DNA of 64,000 nucleotides, taken from assembly GCF_014647455.2 (NCBI RefSeq), contig NZ_BMPF01000002.1:372001-436000 (forward strand). Direction: 5' to 3'. The DNA comes from Halarchaeum grantii (GTDB taxonomy: Archaea > Halobacteriota > Halobacteria > Halobacteriales > Halobacteriaceae). A model generated the notes under the pieces. The model had not been told where the DNA came from. It searched no databases and was given only the letters and a program-made list of their open reading frames with translations. Shown here piece after piece: positions 8,071 to 16,740 of this stretch. A program made the translations under genes and the position numbers. Each line of letters opens with the position of its first letter. Within the stretch, counting starts at the first letter, position 1.

Positions 8071-10145
8071 ACGGCTGGGTGCCGACGACGTGTATGCGGT
8101 GTGCGGTCGGCTGCGGACACCTCCAGCGCGGCGCCGACCTCGGCTACGGCGTCGACTCGGTGCGCGGGAACGCCGAGCACCCGACGAACCGCGGGCTCGC
8201 GTGCCAGCGCGGCGTGCGCGAGACCGCGGACCCGGACGCGCGCTTCCTCACGCGCCCGCTCGTCCGCCGCGACGACGAACTCGTGCCGACGACGTGGGAC
8301 GTCGCGCTCGGCGAGGTCGCCGAGCGGATGCGCGAGGCGCGCGCGGAGACGCCGGACGCCGTCGGCGTGCTCGGGAGCGGCCAGCAGACGAACGAGGCCG
8401 CGTACGCGCTCGGGAAGGCCGCGCGCGGCGTGCTCGGCACGCGCTACTACGACGCGAACACCACGCTCTGCATGGCGTCGGCGGTGAAAGCCTACTACGA
8501 CGCGTTCGGGAGCGACGCGCCGCCGTGTAGCTACGAGGACATCCCGAAAGCGGAGAGCCACGTCGTCTGGGGGGCGAACCCGGCGGTCGCGCATCCCGTA
8601 CTCTTCCGGTGGGTGACGGACAGCGCCGCCGAGGGGACGCTCGTCGTCGTCGACCCCGTGGAGACGGAGAGCGCCGAGCAGGCGGACGTCCACGTTCAGC
8701 CCGACCCCGGCGGCGACCTGCCGCTCGCGCGCGCCGTCCTCGCGCACGTCGTCGAGACCGGGCGCGTCGACGACGCGTTCGTGCGCGAGCACACGCGGCG
8801 CTTCGACGACCTCCGCGAGTCGCTCCCGACCGTCGCGGACGCGGCGGACGCGGCGGGCGTCACCGTCGCGGACGTCGAGGTGCTCGCGGAGACGCTGGAC
8901 GCGCGAACGCTCCTCTACTGGGGGATGGGCGTCAATCAGAGCACGCGCGGGACGGCGACCGCCGGCGCGCTCGTCGACCTCTGTCTCGCCACCGGCAACC
9001 TCGGCGAGGGGTCCGGGCCGTTCTCCCTGACGGGGCAGGCGAACTCGATGGGGACGCGCGTCTGCTCCTCGAAGGGTGGGTGGCCGGGGATGCGCGACTT
9101 CGGCGACGCGGCGGCGCGCGCGGACGTCGCGGAGACGTGGGGCGTCCCCGAGGAGCGCCTGCCGGCGGACGCCGGCCCCGGGCCCGTCGGCATCATGGAC
9201 GCCATCGGCGACCCCATCGAGGTGCTGTGGACGGTGGCGACGAACCCCGTCGCCGGCCTCCCGGACGCCGAGCGCGCGGCGGAGAAACTCGACGACGTCT
9301 TCCTCGTCGTGCAGGACGCCTTCCACTCCGAGACCGTCGAGTACGCGGACGTCGTGCTCCCGGCGGCGACGTGGGGCGAGAGCGAGGGGACGACGACGAA
9401 CATGGAGCGCGCCGTCTCGCGCGTGCGCGCCGTCACGGACACGCCCTCGGGCGTCCGCACGGACGTCGACCTCATCGCGGCCGTCGCGAACGGCGTCGAG
9501 CGCGGCGTCATCGACCGGCATCCGGATCCCGAGGCCCTCTTCGAGGAGATGGCGGCGCTCACCGAGGGCACGCCCGCCGACCTCTCGGGGCTCTCCTACG
9601 AGCGCCTCGGCGAGCAGGGCGCGGTGCGCTGGCCGGCGCCCGACGCGGAGACGTCCGTCGACTACCGCTACCGCGACGGGGACGGCTGGGCGTTCGAGAC
9701 GGCCGACGGGAAGGCGTGGTTCTCGCTCGGCGGCGCGAGCGAGGGCGGCCTCCCCGAGCCCACCACTGAGGAGTACCCGCTGACGCTCACGACGGGGCGC
9801 GAGGCGGACGGCTACAACACGGGCGTGCGCTCGCGCGGCGGCGAGGCGGCGGTCCCGACGGTCCGCGTGAACCCGGCGGACGCGAGCGACGGCGACAGCG
9901 TCTACGTGGAGACCCGGCGCGGGTCGGCGGCGGCCGTCGTCAGTACCGATAGCGCGGTGCCGGAGGGCGTCGCGTGGCTCTCCATCCACCACCCGGCGAC
10001 GAACCGCCTGACGCTCCCGGAGGTCGACCCGCGCTCGGCGGAGCCCAACTACAAGCAGTGCGCGGCCCGCGTCGTCCCGCGCGTCGAGGAGGCGAGCGAG
10101 TCGGCGGAGGCGGCGGTGCGCGCGGCGGAGGAGGCCGGGGACTGA
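8067..10145 (+). CDS. nasA: Assimilatory nitrate reductase, molybdopterin subunit
   Basis: A 692-residue molybdopterin oxidoreductase. The N terminus carries a 4Fe-4S motif C9-x2-C12-x3-C16 and a fourth cysteine at C46. Molybdopterin domains follow, including GMGVNQSTRGTATAG and LPAATWGESEGTTTNMERA, and a C-terminal molydopterin-dinucleotide binding domain from about residue 575 (LTLTTGREADGYNTG). No signal peptide is present, so the enzyme is cytoplasmic, as for the ferredoxin-dependent haloarchaeal NasA. It reduces nitrate to nitrite for nitrogen assimilation. The next gene is a MobA-like cofactor guanylyltransferase, overlapping as TGATG. No nitrite reductase or nitrate transporter gene follows here. 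A formate-dehydrogenase-like activity is the main alternative, less likely given size and the partner gene. Confidence 0.82.
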   Translation: MNGWVPTTCMRCAVGCGHLQRGADLGYGVDSVRGNAEHPTNRGLACQRGVRETADPDARFLTRPLVRRDDELVPTTWDVALGEVAERMREARAETPDAVGVLGSGQQTNEAAYALGKAARGVLGTRYYDANTTLCMASAVKAYYDAFGSDAPPCSYEDIPKAESHVVWGANPAVAHPVLFRWVTDSAAEGTLVVVDPVETESAEQADVHVQPDPGGDLPLARAVLAHVVETGRVDDAFVREHTRRFDDLRESLPTVADAADAAGVTVADVEVLAETLDARTLLYWGMGVNQSTRGTATAGALVDLCLATGNLGEGSGPFSLTGQANSMGTRVCSSKGGWPGMRDFGDAAARADVAETWGVPEERLPADAGPGPVGIMDAIGDPIEVLWTVATNPVAGLPDAERAAEKLDDVFLVVQDAFHSETVEYADVVLPAATWGESEGTTTNMERAVSRVRAVTDTPSGVRTDVDLIAAVANGVERGVIDRHPDPEALFEEMAALTEGTPADLSGLSYERLGEQGAVRWPAPDAETSVDYRYRDGDGWAFETADGKAWFSLGGASEGGLPEPTTEEYPLTLTTGREADGYNTGVRSRGGEAAVPTVRVNPADASDGDSVYVETRRGSAAAVVSTDSAVPEGVAWLSIHHPATNRLTLPEVDPRSAEPNYKQCAARVVPRVEEASESAEAAVRAAEEAGD

Positions 10146-10762
10146 TGCGCGCGGGCGTGCTGGTCGCGGGCGGCCGCTCGGAGGCGTTCGGCCCCGCCGA
10201 GAAGGCGCTCGCGACCGTGGACGGCCAGCCGATGCTCCGGTTGGCGGCCACGGCGCTCGCGCCGCACGTCGACGAGCTCGTCGTGAACTGCCGACGCGAC
10301 CAGCGCGAGGTGTTCGCGGAGGCGCTGGAGGGCGTCGCCCCCGAACCCCGCTTCGCGGTCGATCCGCGCCCGGACGCCGGCCCGGTCGCGGGCGCGCTGA
10401 CCGCGCTCCGAACGACGACCGCCTCGCACGCCGTCGTCGCGGCCTGCGACCAGCCCTTCCTCGATCCGGGGACCGTCGACGCGCTCTTCGAGGCGGCGAA
10501 CGCGGACGGCGCGATCCCACGCGCCGCCGGCACGCTCCGGCCGTTCGGCGGCGTCTACGGCGTCACGCCCGCGAAGGAGGCCTGCGAGGCGGTGGTGGCG
10601 CGGGGCGGCGAGTCGATGCGCGAAGTCGTCTCCTTCCTCGACCCGGCGGTCGTCGCGGTGAAGCGCGCCGCGTCCTTCCTGAGCGTGGACACGCGCGCGG
10701 ACCTCGCGGCGGCGCGCCGGGACGCTCCCGCGACGGCCGAGACGCGCGCCCGAAGCGAGTGA
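10145..10762 (+). CDS. mobA: MobA-like molybdenum cofactor guanylyltransferase
   Basis: A 205-residue nucleotidyltransferase of the MobA/GlmU type. The N-terminal motif LVAGGRSEAFGPAEKAL matches the LAGGxSxRMGxDK nucleotide-binding loop, but with AFGPAEK in place of RMGxDK, a variation seen in haloarchaeal forms. The Asp of ACDQPF is the expected metal ligand. It would attach GMP to molybdopterin to make the bis-MGD-type cofactor that NasA needs. The ATG shares its A with the nasA stop (TGATG), so the pair is translationally coupled. The last 20 residues are low complexity. Confidence 0.8.
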   Translation: MRAGVLVAGGRSEAFGPAEKALATVDGQPMLRLAATALAPHVDELVVNCRRDQREVFAEALEGVAPEPRFAVDPRPDAGPVAGALTALRTTTASHAVVAACDQPFLDPGTVDALFEAANADGAIPRAAGTLRPFGGVYGVTPAKEACEAVVARGGESMREVVSFLDPAVVAVKRAASFLSVDTRADLAAARRDAPATAETRARSE

Positions 10763-10815
10763 GTGGACGAGCCCCGGGGACGAAAGCTAAGTAGCCGCTC
10801 CGTGAACGCATCGCC

Positions 10816-10980
10816 ATGGCAGAGTGTCCCGAATGCGGCGCGGAACTGGACCTGCACGAGACGGTGGAAGTCGGCGAGATCGTCGACTGCGGAACGTGCG
10901 GCGCGGAACTCGAAGTGACGGGCGAGGACCCCGTGACGCTCGAGGAAGCGCCGGAACTCGACGAGGACTGGGGGGAGTAG
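10816..10980 (+). CDS. lysW: Amino-group carrier protein LysW
   Basis: A 54-residue acidic protein with a CPEC ... CGTC zinc ribbon and the diagnostic C-terminal EDWGE. In the LysW pathway the terminal glutamate's carboxyl group is joined to the amino group of glutamate or alpha-aminoadipate, protecting it through arginine or lysine synthesis. The gene stands immediately before argX (one base between stop and start) and about 27 bp after a CTAAGT TATA-like box, so it heads the operon as a leaderless gene. It is too short to show up easily in ORF screens but the motif makes the call firm. Confidence 0.93.
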   Translation: MAECPECGAELDLHETVEVGEIVDCGTCGAELEVTGEDPVTLEEAPELDEDWGE

Positions 10981-10981
10981 G

Positions 10982-11839
10982 GTGCGTCTCGGCTTCCTCT
11001 ACTCGCGCATCCGGAAGGACGAGAAGCTCCTCCTCGACGCGCTCGAGGAACGCGGCCACGACGTCGTGAAGGTGGACGTGCGCGACCCGCAGTTCAGCAT
11101 CGGGGAGCGCCCCGACGAGCTCGCCGACCTCGATCTGGCGCTGAACCGGTGTCAGGAGTCCTCGCGGGTGCGCTACGTGAGCATGTTCTGCGAGCACTAC
11201 GACGTCCCGGTGGTGAACGGCGCGCGCGCGACGACGACGTGCGCGGACAAGGTGCGGGGCAGTCTCGCGCTCGCGGACGCGGACGTCCCCACGCCGCGAA
11301 CCGAGGTGTCCTTCGACGTGGAGTCCGCGCTCGAGTCCGTCGAGTCGTTCGGCTACCCCTGCGTCATCAAGCCCGTCACCGGGTCGTGGGGGCGCCTGCT
11401 CGCGAAGATCGACACGCGCGACGCCGCCGAAGCCGTCCTCGAACACAAGCAGACGCTCGGGAGCTACGAGCACTCCGTCTTCTACGTCCAGGAGTTCGTC
11501 GAGAAGCCGGGGCGGGACATCCGCGTCGTCGCGGCGGACGGCGAGCCCGTCGCGGCGATGACGCGCTCGGCCGAGCACTGGATCACGAACGCGGCCCGTG
11601 GCGGCGAAGCCGAAGCGTTCGAGGTGGACGAGGAAGTCCGTGACCTCGTGGAACGAGCGAACGACGCGGTCGGCGGCGGCCTGCTCGGTATCGACCTCAT
11701 GGAAACCGGCGACGGGTACACCGTCCACGAGGTGAACGCCACCTGCGAGTTCAAGGCGCTGAACGACGCGGTGCCCGACGTGGACGTGCCCGCGCGTATC
11801 GTCGACTGGCTGGAGGCGAAAGCGGAGGCGGCGGAATGA
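10982..11839 (+). CDS. argX: LysW-glutamate/aminoadipate ligase (ArgX/LysX)
   Basis: A 285-residue ATP-grasp ligase of the RimK/LysX family, starting at a GTG one base after lysW. The ATP-grasp core runs from about residue 90 to 275: PCVIKPVTGSWGRLLAKI holds the phosphate-contacting Lys and Gly residues, YVQEFVEKPGRDIRV is the adenine segment, and GIDLMET...HEVNATCEFKAL carries the metal-binding Asp/Glu/Asn. It joins LysW to the amino group of glutamate (arginine route) or alpha-aminoadipate (lysine route). Haloarchaea mainly use this set for arginine, which is why ArgX is preferred; the sequence alone does not settle substrate choice. Confidence 0.88.
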   Translation: MRLGFLYSRIRKDEKLLLDALEERGHDVVKVDVRDPQFSIGERPDELADLDLALNRCQESSRVRYVSMFCEHYDVPVVNGARATTTCADKVRGSLALADADVPTPRTEVSFDVESALESVESFGYPCVIKPVTGSWGRLLAKIDTRDAAEAVLEHKQTLGSYEHSVFYVQEFVEKPGRDIRVVAADGEPVAAMTRSAEHWITNAARGGEAEAFEVDEEVRDLVERANDAVGGGLLGIDLMETGDGYTVHEVNATCEFKALNDAVPDVDVPARIVDWLEAKAEAAE

Positions 11840-11946
11840 CGGTCGTCGAACGTCGTTCGACGACGTCACGCTCGGCGCCTCGCGTGACCAGCGTCGGACC
11901 TGCGGCCCGACTGGGCCACGCGGACCATGCGGGGTGGTCCGCGTGA
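11836..11946 (+). other. argC slot: 36-codon ORF and four hairpins
   Basis: Between argX and argB, where LysW operons normally hold argC (about 1 kb), there is only a 36-codon frame. Its ATG overlaps the argX stop (ATGA) and its TGA overlaps the argB start (GTGA). The translation resembles no part of ArgC. The DNA is packed with perfect inverted repeats: 11842-11852/11854-11864 (11 bp, 1-nt spacer), 11865-11871/11882-11888 (7 bp), 11904-11908/11913-11917 (5 bp) and 11919-11927/11935-11943 (9 bp, CGCGGACCA and TGGTCCGCG). The last one buries the GGTGG Shine-Dalgarno-like sequence and reaches the first base of the argB GTG. Either a deletion scar of argC or a structured regulatory leader. Confidence 0.6.
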
Positions 11947-12782
11947 CTGTCGTGGTCAAAGTCGGCGGCGCGAAGGCCGTCGACCCGGCGGGCGCGCTCG
12001 CGGACGTCGCCGCCCTGATCGAAGAGGGCGAGGACGTCGTCGTCGTCCACGGCGGGTCGACGGCGGTGGACGACGCGCTCGAGGCGATGGGTATCGACCC
12101 GGAGTACGTGGAGACGCCGGGCGGCGTCGTCGGGCGCTTCACGGATGAGGAGACGATGGACGTGTTCAAGATGGCGATGCCGGGGCTCGTGAACACCGAC
12201 CTCGTCGTCGGCCTGCAGAACCAGGGCGTCGACGCCGTGGGGCTCTCCGGCGTCGACGGCGGCCTCCTCACCGGCCCCCGGAAGTCCGCCGTCCGCGTCG
12301 TCGAGGGCGGCACGAAGAAGATCAAGCGCGGCGACCACTCCGGCACAATCGAGTCGGTGAACGCCGAGCTGCTCGAGACGCTCCTCGAAGCGGGGCACAC
12401 GCCGACGGTCTCGGTGCCGATGCTCGGCGTCGAGGACGACGGCTCCTACACGGCCGTCAACAGCGACGCGGACCGCTCGGCGGCCGCCGTCGCGGGCGCC
12501 CTCGACGCCGACCTCGTCCTCCTCACGGACACGACGGGCGTCTACCGGGACCCCGAGGACCCGGGGACGCGGATCGAGCGCGTCTCGACGCCGGCGGAGT
12601 ACGACGAGCTCACGGACGCCGCCGAGGGGTTCATGAAGCGCAAGGTGATGGCGGCCGAGGAGGCGCTGCGCGGCGGCGCGCCGACGGTCGTCGTCGGGGA
12701 CGCGAACGCCGCGAACCCGATCCGGTCCGCGCTCGACGGGGACGGAACGACCATCGAGCGCGACGCGCTCCCCGAGAGCTGA
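11943..12782 (+). CDS. argB: LysW-aminoadipate/glutamate kinase (ArgB/LysZ)
   Basis: A 279-residue amino-acid kinase. It opens with VVVKVGGAKAV (phosphate-binding lysine and glycines), has VVHGGSTAVDD near residue 35, a central GVDAVGLSGVDGGL segment and a C-terminal DLVLLTDTTGVYRDP block. It phosphorylates the gamma/delta carboxylate of the LysW-bound substrate. GTG 11943 was chosen because it overlaps the preceding short frame's stop and gives the family's usual beginning; GTG 11934 is possible. The enzymes for the next steps (ArgC/LysY, ArgD/LysJ, ArgE/LysK) are not in this window, so the operon stops early. Confidence 0.88.
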   Translation: MTVVVKVGGAKAVDPAGALADVAALIEEGEDVVVVHGGSTAVDDALEAMGIDPEYVETPGGVVGRFTDEETMDVFKMAMPGLVNTDLVVGLQNQGVDAVGLSGVDGGLLTGPRKSAVRVVEGGTKKIKRGDHSGTIESVNAELLETLLEAGHTPTVSVPMLGVEDDGSYTAVNSDADRSAAAVAGALDADLVLLTDTTGVYRDPEDPGTRIERVSTPAEYDELTDAAEGFMKRKVMAAEEALRGGAPTVVVGDANAANPIRSALDGDGTTIERDALPES

Positions 12783-12824
12783 AGCGGGCAAACGTTTACG
12801 CCGTCACCGTGAGTCCCGTTGGTA

Positions 12825-14690
12825 ATGAGCGAGCCGGATGCAGGGGAGGACGAAACTGACGACTCGTCGGGGCGGCGACGGGACGCGCTCGACGCACCGA
12901 CGGAGGGCGTGCCCGCCGACGCCGGGCCGCCACCGCGCCACGACGCGCCGACCGACGGCCCGCGCGCGGAACTCGACGCCGAACCGCCCGCGTCGGAGAC
13001 GAAGCCCGAGCGCGTGAAACGGGAGGTGCTCGATCCCGTCCGCGAGTTCTTCGAGGAACGCGCCGACGACGCCGTCCCCGCCGACGCGACGCCCGAGGAA
13101 GCCGAGGCGATTCGGGCGGAGGCGACGCCGAGCGAGGAGTTCGTCGCGGAGCGCTGGTTCGACTTCGCCTACCTCGAGGAGTACGACGAGGTGGATCGCT
13201 ACTGGGTGAACGAGCCGTTCGCGTACGTCTCCGTGCTCTACGACGCGGACGCGAAGACGTACCGCTACCACGTCAGCGAGCCCGTCCTCGACGACTTCGA
13301 GCGCTACGTCCGCGAGGACCTCGTGCGCATCCTCCGGAACAGCCTCATGTATCAGGAGCTCGACGACGACGCGGCCGACCGCGAGACGGTGTTCCGCCGC
13401 CGCGCCGAGGAGCTCATCGAGGAGCACGCCGCCACGGTCGAGGCCGGCACCGTCCAGAAGCTCCTCTACTACCTCCTCCGGGACTTCCTCGACTACGGCC
13501 GCGTCGACCCGATAATGCGCGACGGGAACGTCGAGGACGTCTCCTGTGACGGCGCGGACGTCCCCGTCTACGTCTACCACCGCGCGTATCGCGACCTGCG
13601 CTCGAACGTCCGCTTCGACGAGAAGCGCCTGAACAGCTTCGTCGTTCGGCTCGCCCAGCGCGCCGGCAAACACCTCTCCGTCTCGGACCCGCTCGTGGAC
13701 GCCTCGCTCCCGGACGGCTCACGCGTCCAGCTGACGCTCGGCGGGGACATCGCGACGCGCGGGTCGAACTTCACCGTCCGCAAGTTCGCGGACGTCCCGT
13801 ACACGCCGGTCGACCTCGTGAAGTGGAACACCTTCTCCGTCGAGCAGATGGCGTACTTCTGGCTCGCCATCGAGAACAACCGCTCGCTCGTCTTCGCGGG
13901 CGGCACCGGCTCCGGGAAGACGACGAGCCTGAACGCCGTGAGCTTCTTCATCCCGCCGGACTCGAAGGTCGTCTCCATCGAGGACACCCGCGAGATCACG
14001 CTCCCGCACGAGAACTGGATCCAGTCCGTCTCGCGCGCCTCCGTCTCCTCGACGGGCCGTGGCGAGGTCGGCACCTACCAGCTCCTGCAGGCCTCCCTGC
14101 GCCAGCGCCCCGAGTACATCCTCGTCGGCGAGATACGGACGGAGCAGCGCGTCGCGCTCACGTTCTTCCAGGCGATTTCGACGGGGCACACGGCGTACAC
14201 GACCGTCCACGCGGACACCGTCGAGGGCGCGCTCGCGCGCCTGCAGAACCCGCCGCTCTCCGTCCCGACACAGATGCTTCAGGAGCTCGACATCCTCTCC
14301 GTCCAGAAGCAGATCTACGAGGGCGAGCGGCGCGTCCGGCGCAACCAGTCCGTCACGGAGCTCCGGCCGCCCGACGACGGCGCCGACGACGTCGAGACCC
14401 ACGAGGTGTTCCGTCGCGACCCGAAGACGGACGGCCACGAGCGCGTCGCGGACTCGAAGGTCTTGCAGGACATCGCGGACTCGCGCGGGTGGGACGAGGA
14501 GACGGTGGTCGAGGAGCTCGACGCGCGCGAGGACGTGCTTCGCTACCTCGTCGAGAACGACGTCACCGACTACGGCGCGGTCGCCGGCGTCATTCACACC
14601 TACGCGAAGGACGCCCGCTACGTCCGTGAGGGCGTCCGAGACGGGTCGCTCGACCCCGAAGCGCTCGCGCTCGACGACGGGGAGCGATGA
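12825..14690 (+). CDS. PilB/TadA-type secretion ATPase (second locus)
   Basis: A 621-residue ATPase of the archaeal PilB/TadA family. The first 100 residues are acidic and low complexity. An N-terminal domain with DYGRVDPIMRDGNVEDVSCDG follows, then Walker A GGTGSGKTT near residue 362, the Asp-box-like VVSIEDTREITLP and YILVGEIRTEQ as Walker B. ATG 12825 was chosen over an in-frame TTG two codons upstream. The gene heads a three-gene operon: its TGA overlaps the ATG of the membrane partner (ATGA), and a pilin-like surface protein follows 2 bp later. It drives assembly or secretion of that pilin-like product, by inference from context. Confidence 0.92.
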   Translation: MSEPDAGEDETDDSSGRRRDALDAPTEGVPADAGPPPRHDAPTDGPRAELDAEPPASETKPERVKREVLDPVREFFEERADDAVPADATPEEAEAIRAEATPSEEFVAERWFDFAYLEEYDEVDRYWVNEPFAYVSVLYDADAKTYRYHVSEPVLDDFERYVREDLVRILRNSLMYQELDDDAADRETVFRRRAEELIEEHAATVEAGTVQKLLYYLLRDFLDYGRVDPIMRDGNVEDVSCDGADVPVYVYHRAYRDLRSNVRFDEKRLNSFVVRLAQRAGKHLSVSDPLVDASLPDGSRVQLTLGGDIATRGSNFTVRKFADVPYTPVDLVKWNTFSVEQMAYFWLAIENNRSLVFAGGTGSGKTTSLNAVSFFIPPDSKVVSIEDTREITLPHENWIQSVSRASVSSTGRGEVGTYQLLQASLRQRPEYILVGEIRTEQRVALTFFQAISTGHTAYTTVHADTVEGALARLQNPPLSVPTQMLQELDILSVQKQIYEGERRVRRNQSVTELRPPDDGADDVETHEVFRRDPKTDGHERVADSKVLQDIADSRGWDEETVVEELDAREDVLRYLVENDVTDYGAVAGVIHTYAKDARYVREGVRDGSLDPEALALDDGER

Positions 14691-16738
14691 GCGCGGGCGA
14701 CCGTGACGACGAGCTCGGCGGCCTCCCCGAGTACGAGGTCGGCCAGTACTTCCCGGAGCGTCCGGCGTTCGACCGCGAGGACCTCGAGCGCCTCCGCGAG
14801 GAGTACGGTCGGGTGCGCGCGTACGCGAAACTCCACCCGGAGCGCTTTCGCGACCTCCAGCGCTGGCTGAATCAGGGGCGCGTGGGGACGACCTACGACC
14901 TCTACGTCGCCCGGAGCGCGCGCTACGCGGGCTACGCGACGCTCGTCGGCCTGCTCGTCGGGGTCGTCGTCGCGTACGTGCTCGCGAACAGCGGGCTCCT
15001 CGCCGGCCTGCGCTCGCCCGTGCCGGTGCGCGGGGGCGGCCTCGTCGACCTCGTGAGCGCGAACAAGGTCGGTCTCGCGGCGTCGCTCGTCGCCGTCCTG
15101 CTCGCCGGTGCCGCCGGAGTCGGGACGTTCGCCGGCCGCTACTACTACCCCGCGATGGTCGTGAGCACGCGGCGCGCGAACGTCGAGTTCGTCCTCCCGC
15201 ACGCCATCGTCTACATGTACGCGCTCTCCTACGGCGGGATGAACCTCGTCGAAGTCGTCGAGAAGGTCGCGGACGCCGAGGACGCCTACGGCGAGGTGGC
15301 GAACGAGTTCGAGTCGGTCAGACGCGACGTCGACCTCTTCGGGAACGACCTCCTGACGGCGCTCCGGAACACGCGCAACCTCACGCCGAGCGCGAGCCTC
15401 GAGCGCTTCCTCGACGACCTCGTGAGCGTCCTCGACGCCGGCGGGGACGTGACGGCGTTCTTCGAGGAGCAGTCCGACGAATACCTCCGGAACGCGAAGG
15501 AGGAACAGGAGGACTTCCTCGAGACGCTGAGCATCTACAGCGAGATCTTCATCACCGCGTTCGTCGCGACGCCGCTCTTCCTCATCGTCATCCTGATGGT
15601 GATCTCCTTCCTCGGCGGGCAGAGCCTCGCCCAGATGTACGGCCTCATCTACGTCGCGCTCCCGGTCGGGATGGGCGCGTTCCTCTTCCTCGTCTCCGTC
15701 CTCTCGAGCGCGTACTCGTACCCGCCGACGACGCTCGACATCGAGGAGTTCACCGACACCGCGCTCGGGGGCGACGCGCTCGCGGGCGACGAGCGCTACG
15801 CGGCCTATCGGGACGTTCAGCGCCGCGAGCGCGTCGAGGCGTTCCTCGCGGACCCGCTGCGCGCCGTCAGGGACGACCCGCCGCTCGCGCTCCTCGTCAG
15901 CGTCCCGCTCGCGCTCGTCCTCGCGGGCGCGGTGGCCGTCAGCGGGTTCGTCCCGCTCAACTACGCGCTCTTCCTCGAGGCGCCCGCCCGCAACACCGCG
16001 CGCCTCGTCGTCTACCCGCTGCTCGTCGCGGTGGTGCCGCTCTCGCTCTTCCACGAGTTGAAGCGCGGCCGCGAGAGCGCTATCGTCCGGCGCTTCCCGA
16101 GCACGCTCAACATCCTCTCGAGCGCGAACAGCATGGGCATCCCGTTCACGGACGCGCTCGAACTCGTCTCGCGGTGGTCGACGGGGACGCTCGGCGAGGA
16201 ACTCCGCCTCGTCCGCAACGACATCCAGTGGAACGGCGACATCTCGGGCGCGCTCGTCGCGTTCGCGAACCGGTTGAACATCCCGCAGCTCTCCCGGACG
16301 ATGAAGCTCGTCGCGGACGGCTCGCGCTCGACGGGCGACCTCGCGCGCGTCCTCAGCATCGCCGCCGACGACACCCGCGAGCGCTACCGGATCGAGCGCC
16401 AGCGCCGCCGCGAGATGAGCTCGTACATCGCCGTCGTCCTCATCGGCTTCCTCGTCTACCTGATGGTGATCGTGCTCCTCGACACGAGCTACCTCCAGCC
16501 GATCGCGCGCCTCGCCGCCGAGCAGGGCGCCCAGCAGGCCGGCCAGATCGGCGGGCCGATCTCGTTGACGAACGTCCCCGTGAACACCTACCGGATGCTC
16601 TTCTTCCACTCGGTGCTCATCCAGGGCGTCGGCGCGGGCCTCCTCGCCGGGAAGCTCGCGGAGAACGACGTCCTGAGTGGGCTGAAGTACTCGATACTGC
16701 TCGTGACGCTCTCGCTCATCGCGTTCGCCTTCATCTGA
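14687..16738 (+). CDS. PilC/TadC-type membrane platform protein (second locus)
   Basis: A 683-residue polytopic membrane protein of the TadC/PilC family, longer than typical bacterial TadC because it holds two repeats of the GspF-like domain. Helices are visible around residues 80-105, 125-145, 280-345, 400-440 and 575-600, with the soluble helical bundles between. The start codon overlaps the ATPase stop by 4 nt. It should form the membrane base on which the ATPase at 12825 acts. It shares layout, not close sequence, with the protein at 22-1929. Confidence 0.9.
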   Translation: MSAGDRDDELGGLPEYEVGQYFPERPAFDREDLERLREEYGRVRAYAKLHPERFRDLQRWLNQGRVGTTYDLYVARSARYAGYATLVGLLVGVVVAYVLANSGLLAGLRSPVPVRGGGLVDLVSANKVGLAASLVAVLLAGAAGVGTFAGRYYYPAMVVSTRRANVEFVLPHAIVYMYALSYGGMNLVEVVEKVADAEDAYGEVANEFESVRRDVDLFGNDLLTALRNTRNLTPSASLERFLDDLVSVLDAGGDVTAFFEEQSDEYLRNAKEEQEDFLETLSIYSEIFITAFVATPLFLIVILMVISFLGGQSLAQMYGLIYVALPVGMGAFLFLVSVLSSAYSYPPTTLDIEEFTDTALGGDALAGDERYAAYRDVQRRERVEAFLADPLRAVRDDPPLALLVSVPLALVLAGAVAVSGFVPLNYALFLEAPARNTARLVVYPLLVAVVPLSLFHELKRGRESAIVRRFPSTLNILSSANSMGIPFTDALELVSRWSTGTLGEELRLVRNDIQWNGDISGALVAFANRLNIPQLSRTMKLVADGSRSTGDLARVLSIAADDTRERYRIERQRRREMSSYIAVVLIGFLVYLMVIVLLDTSYLQPIARLAAEQGAQQAGQIGGPISLTNVPVNTYRMLFFHSVLIQGVGAGLLAGKLAENDVLSGLKYSILLVTLSLIAFAFI

Positions 16739-16740
16739 TC

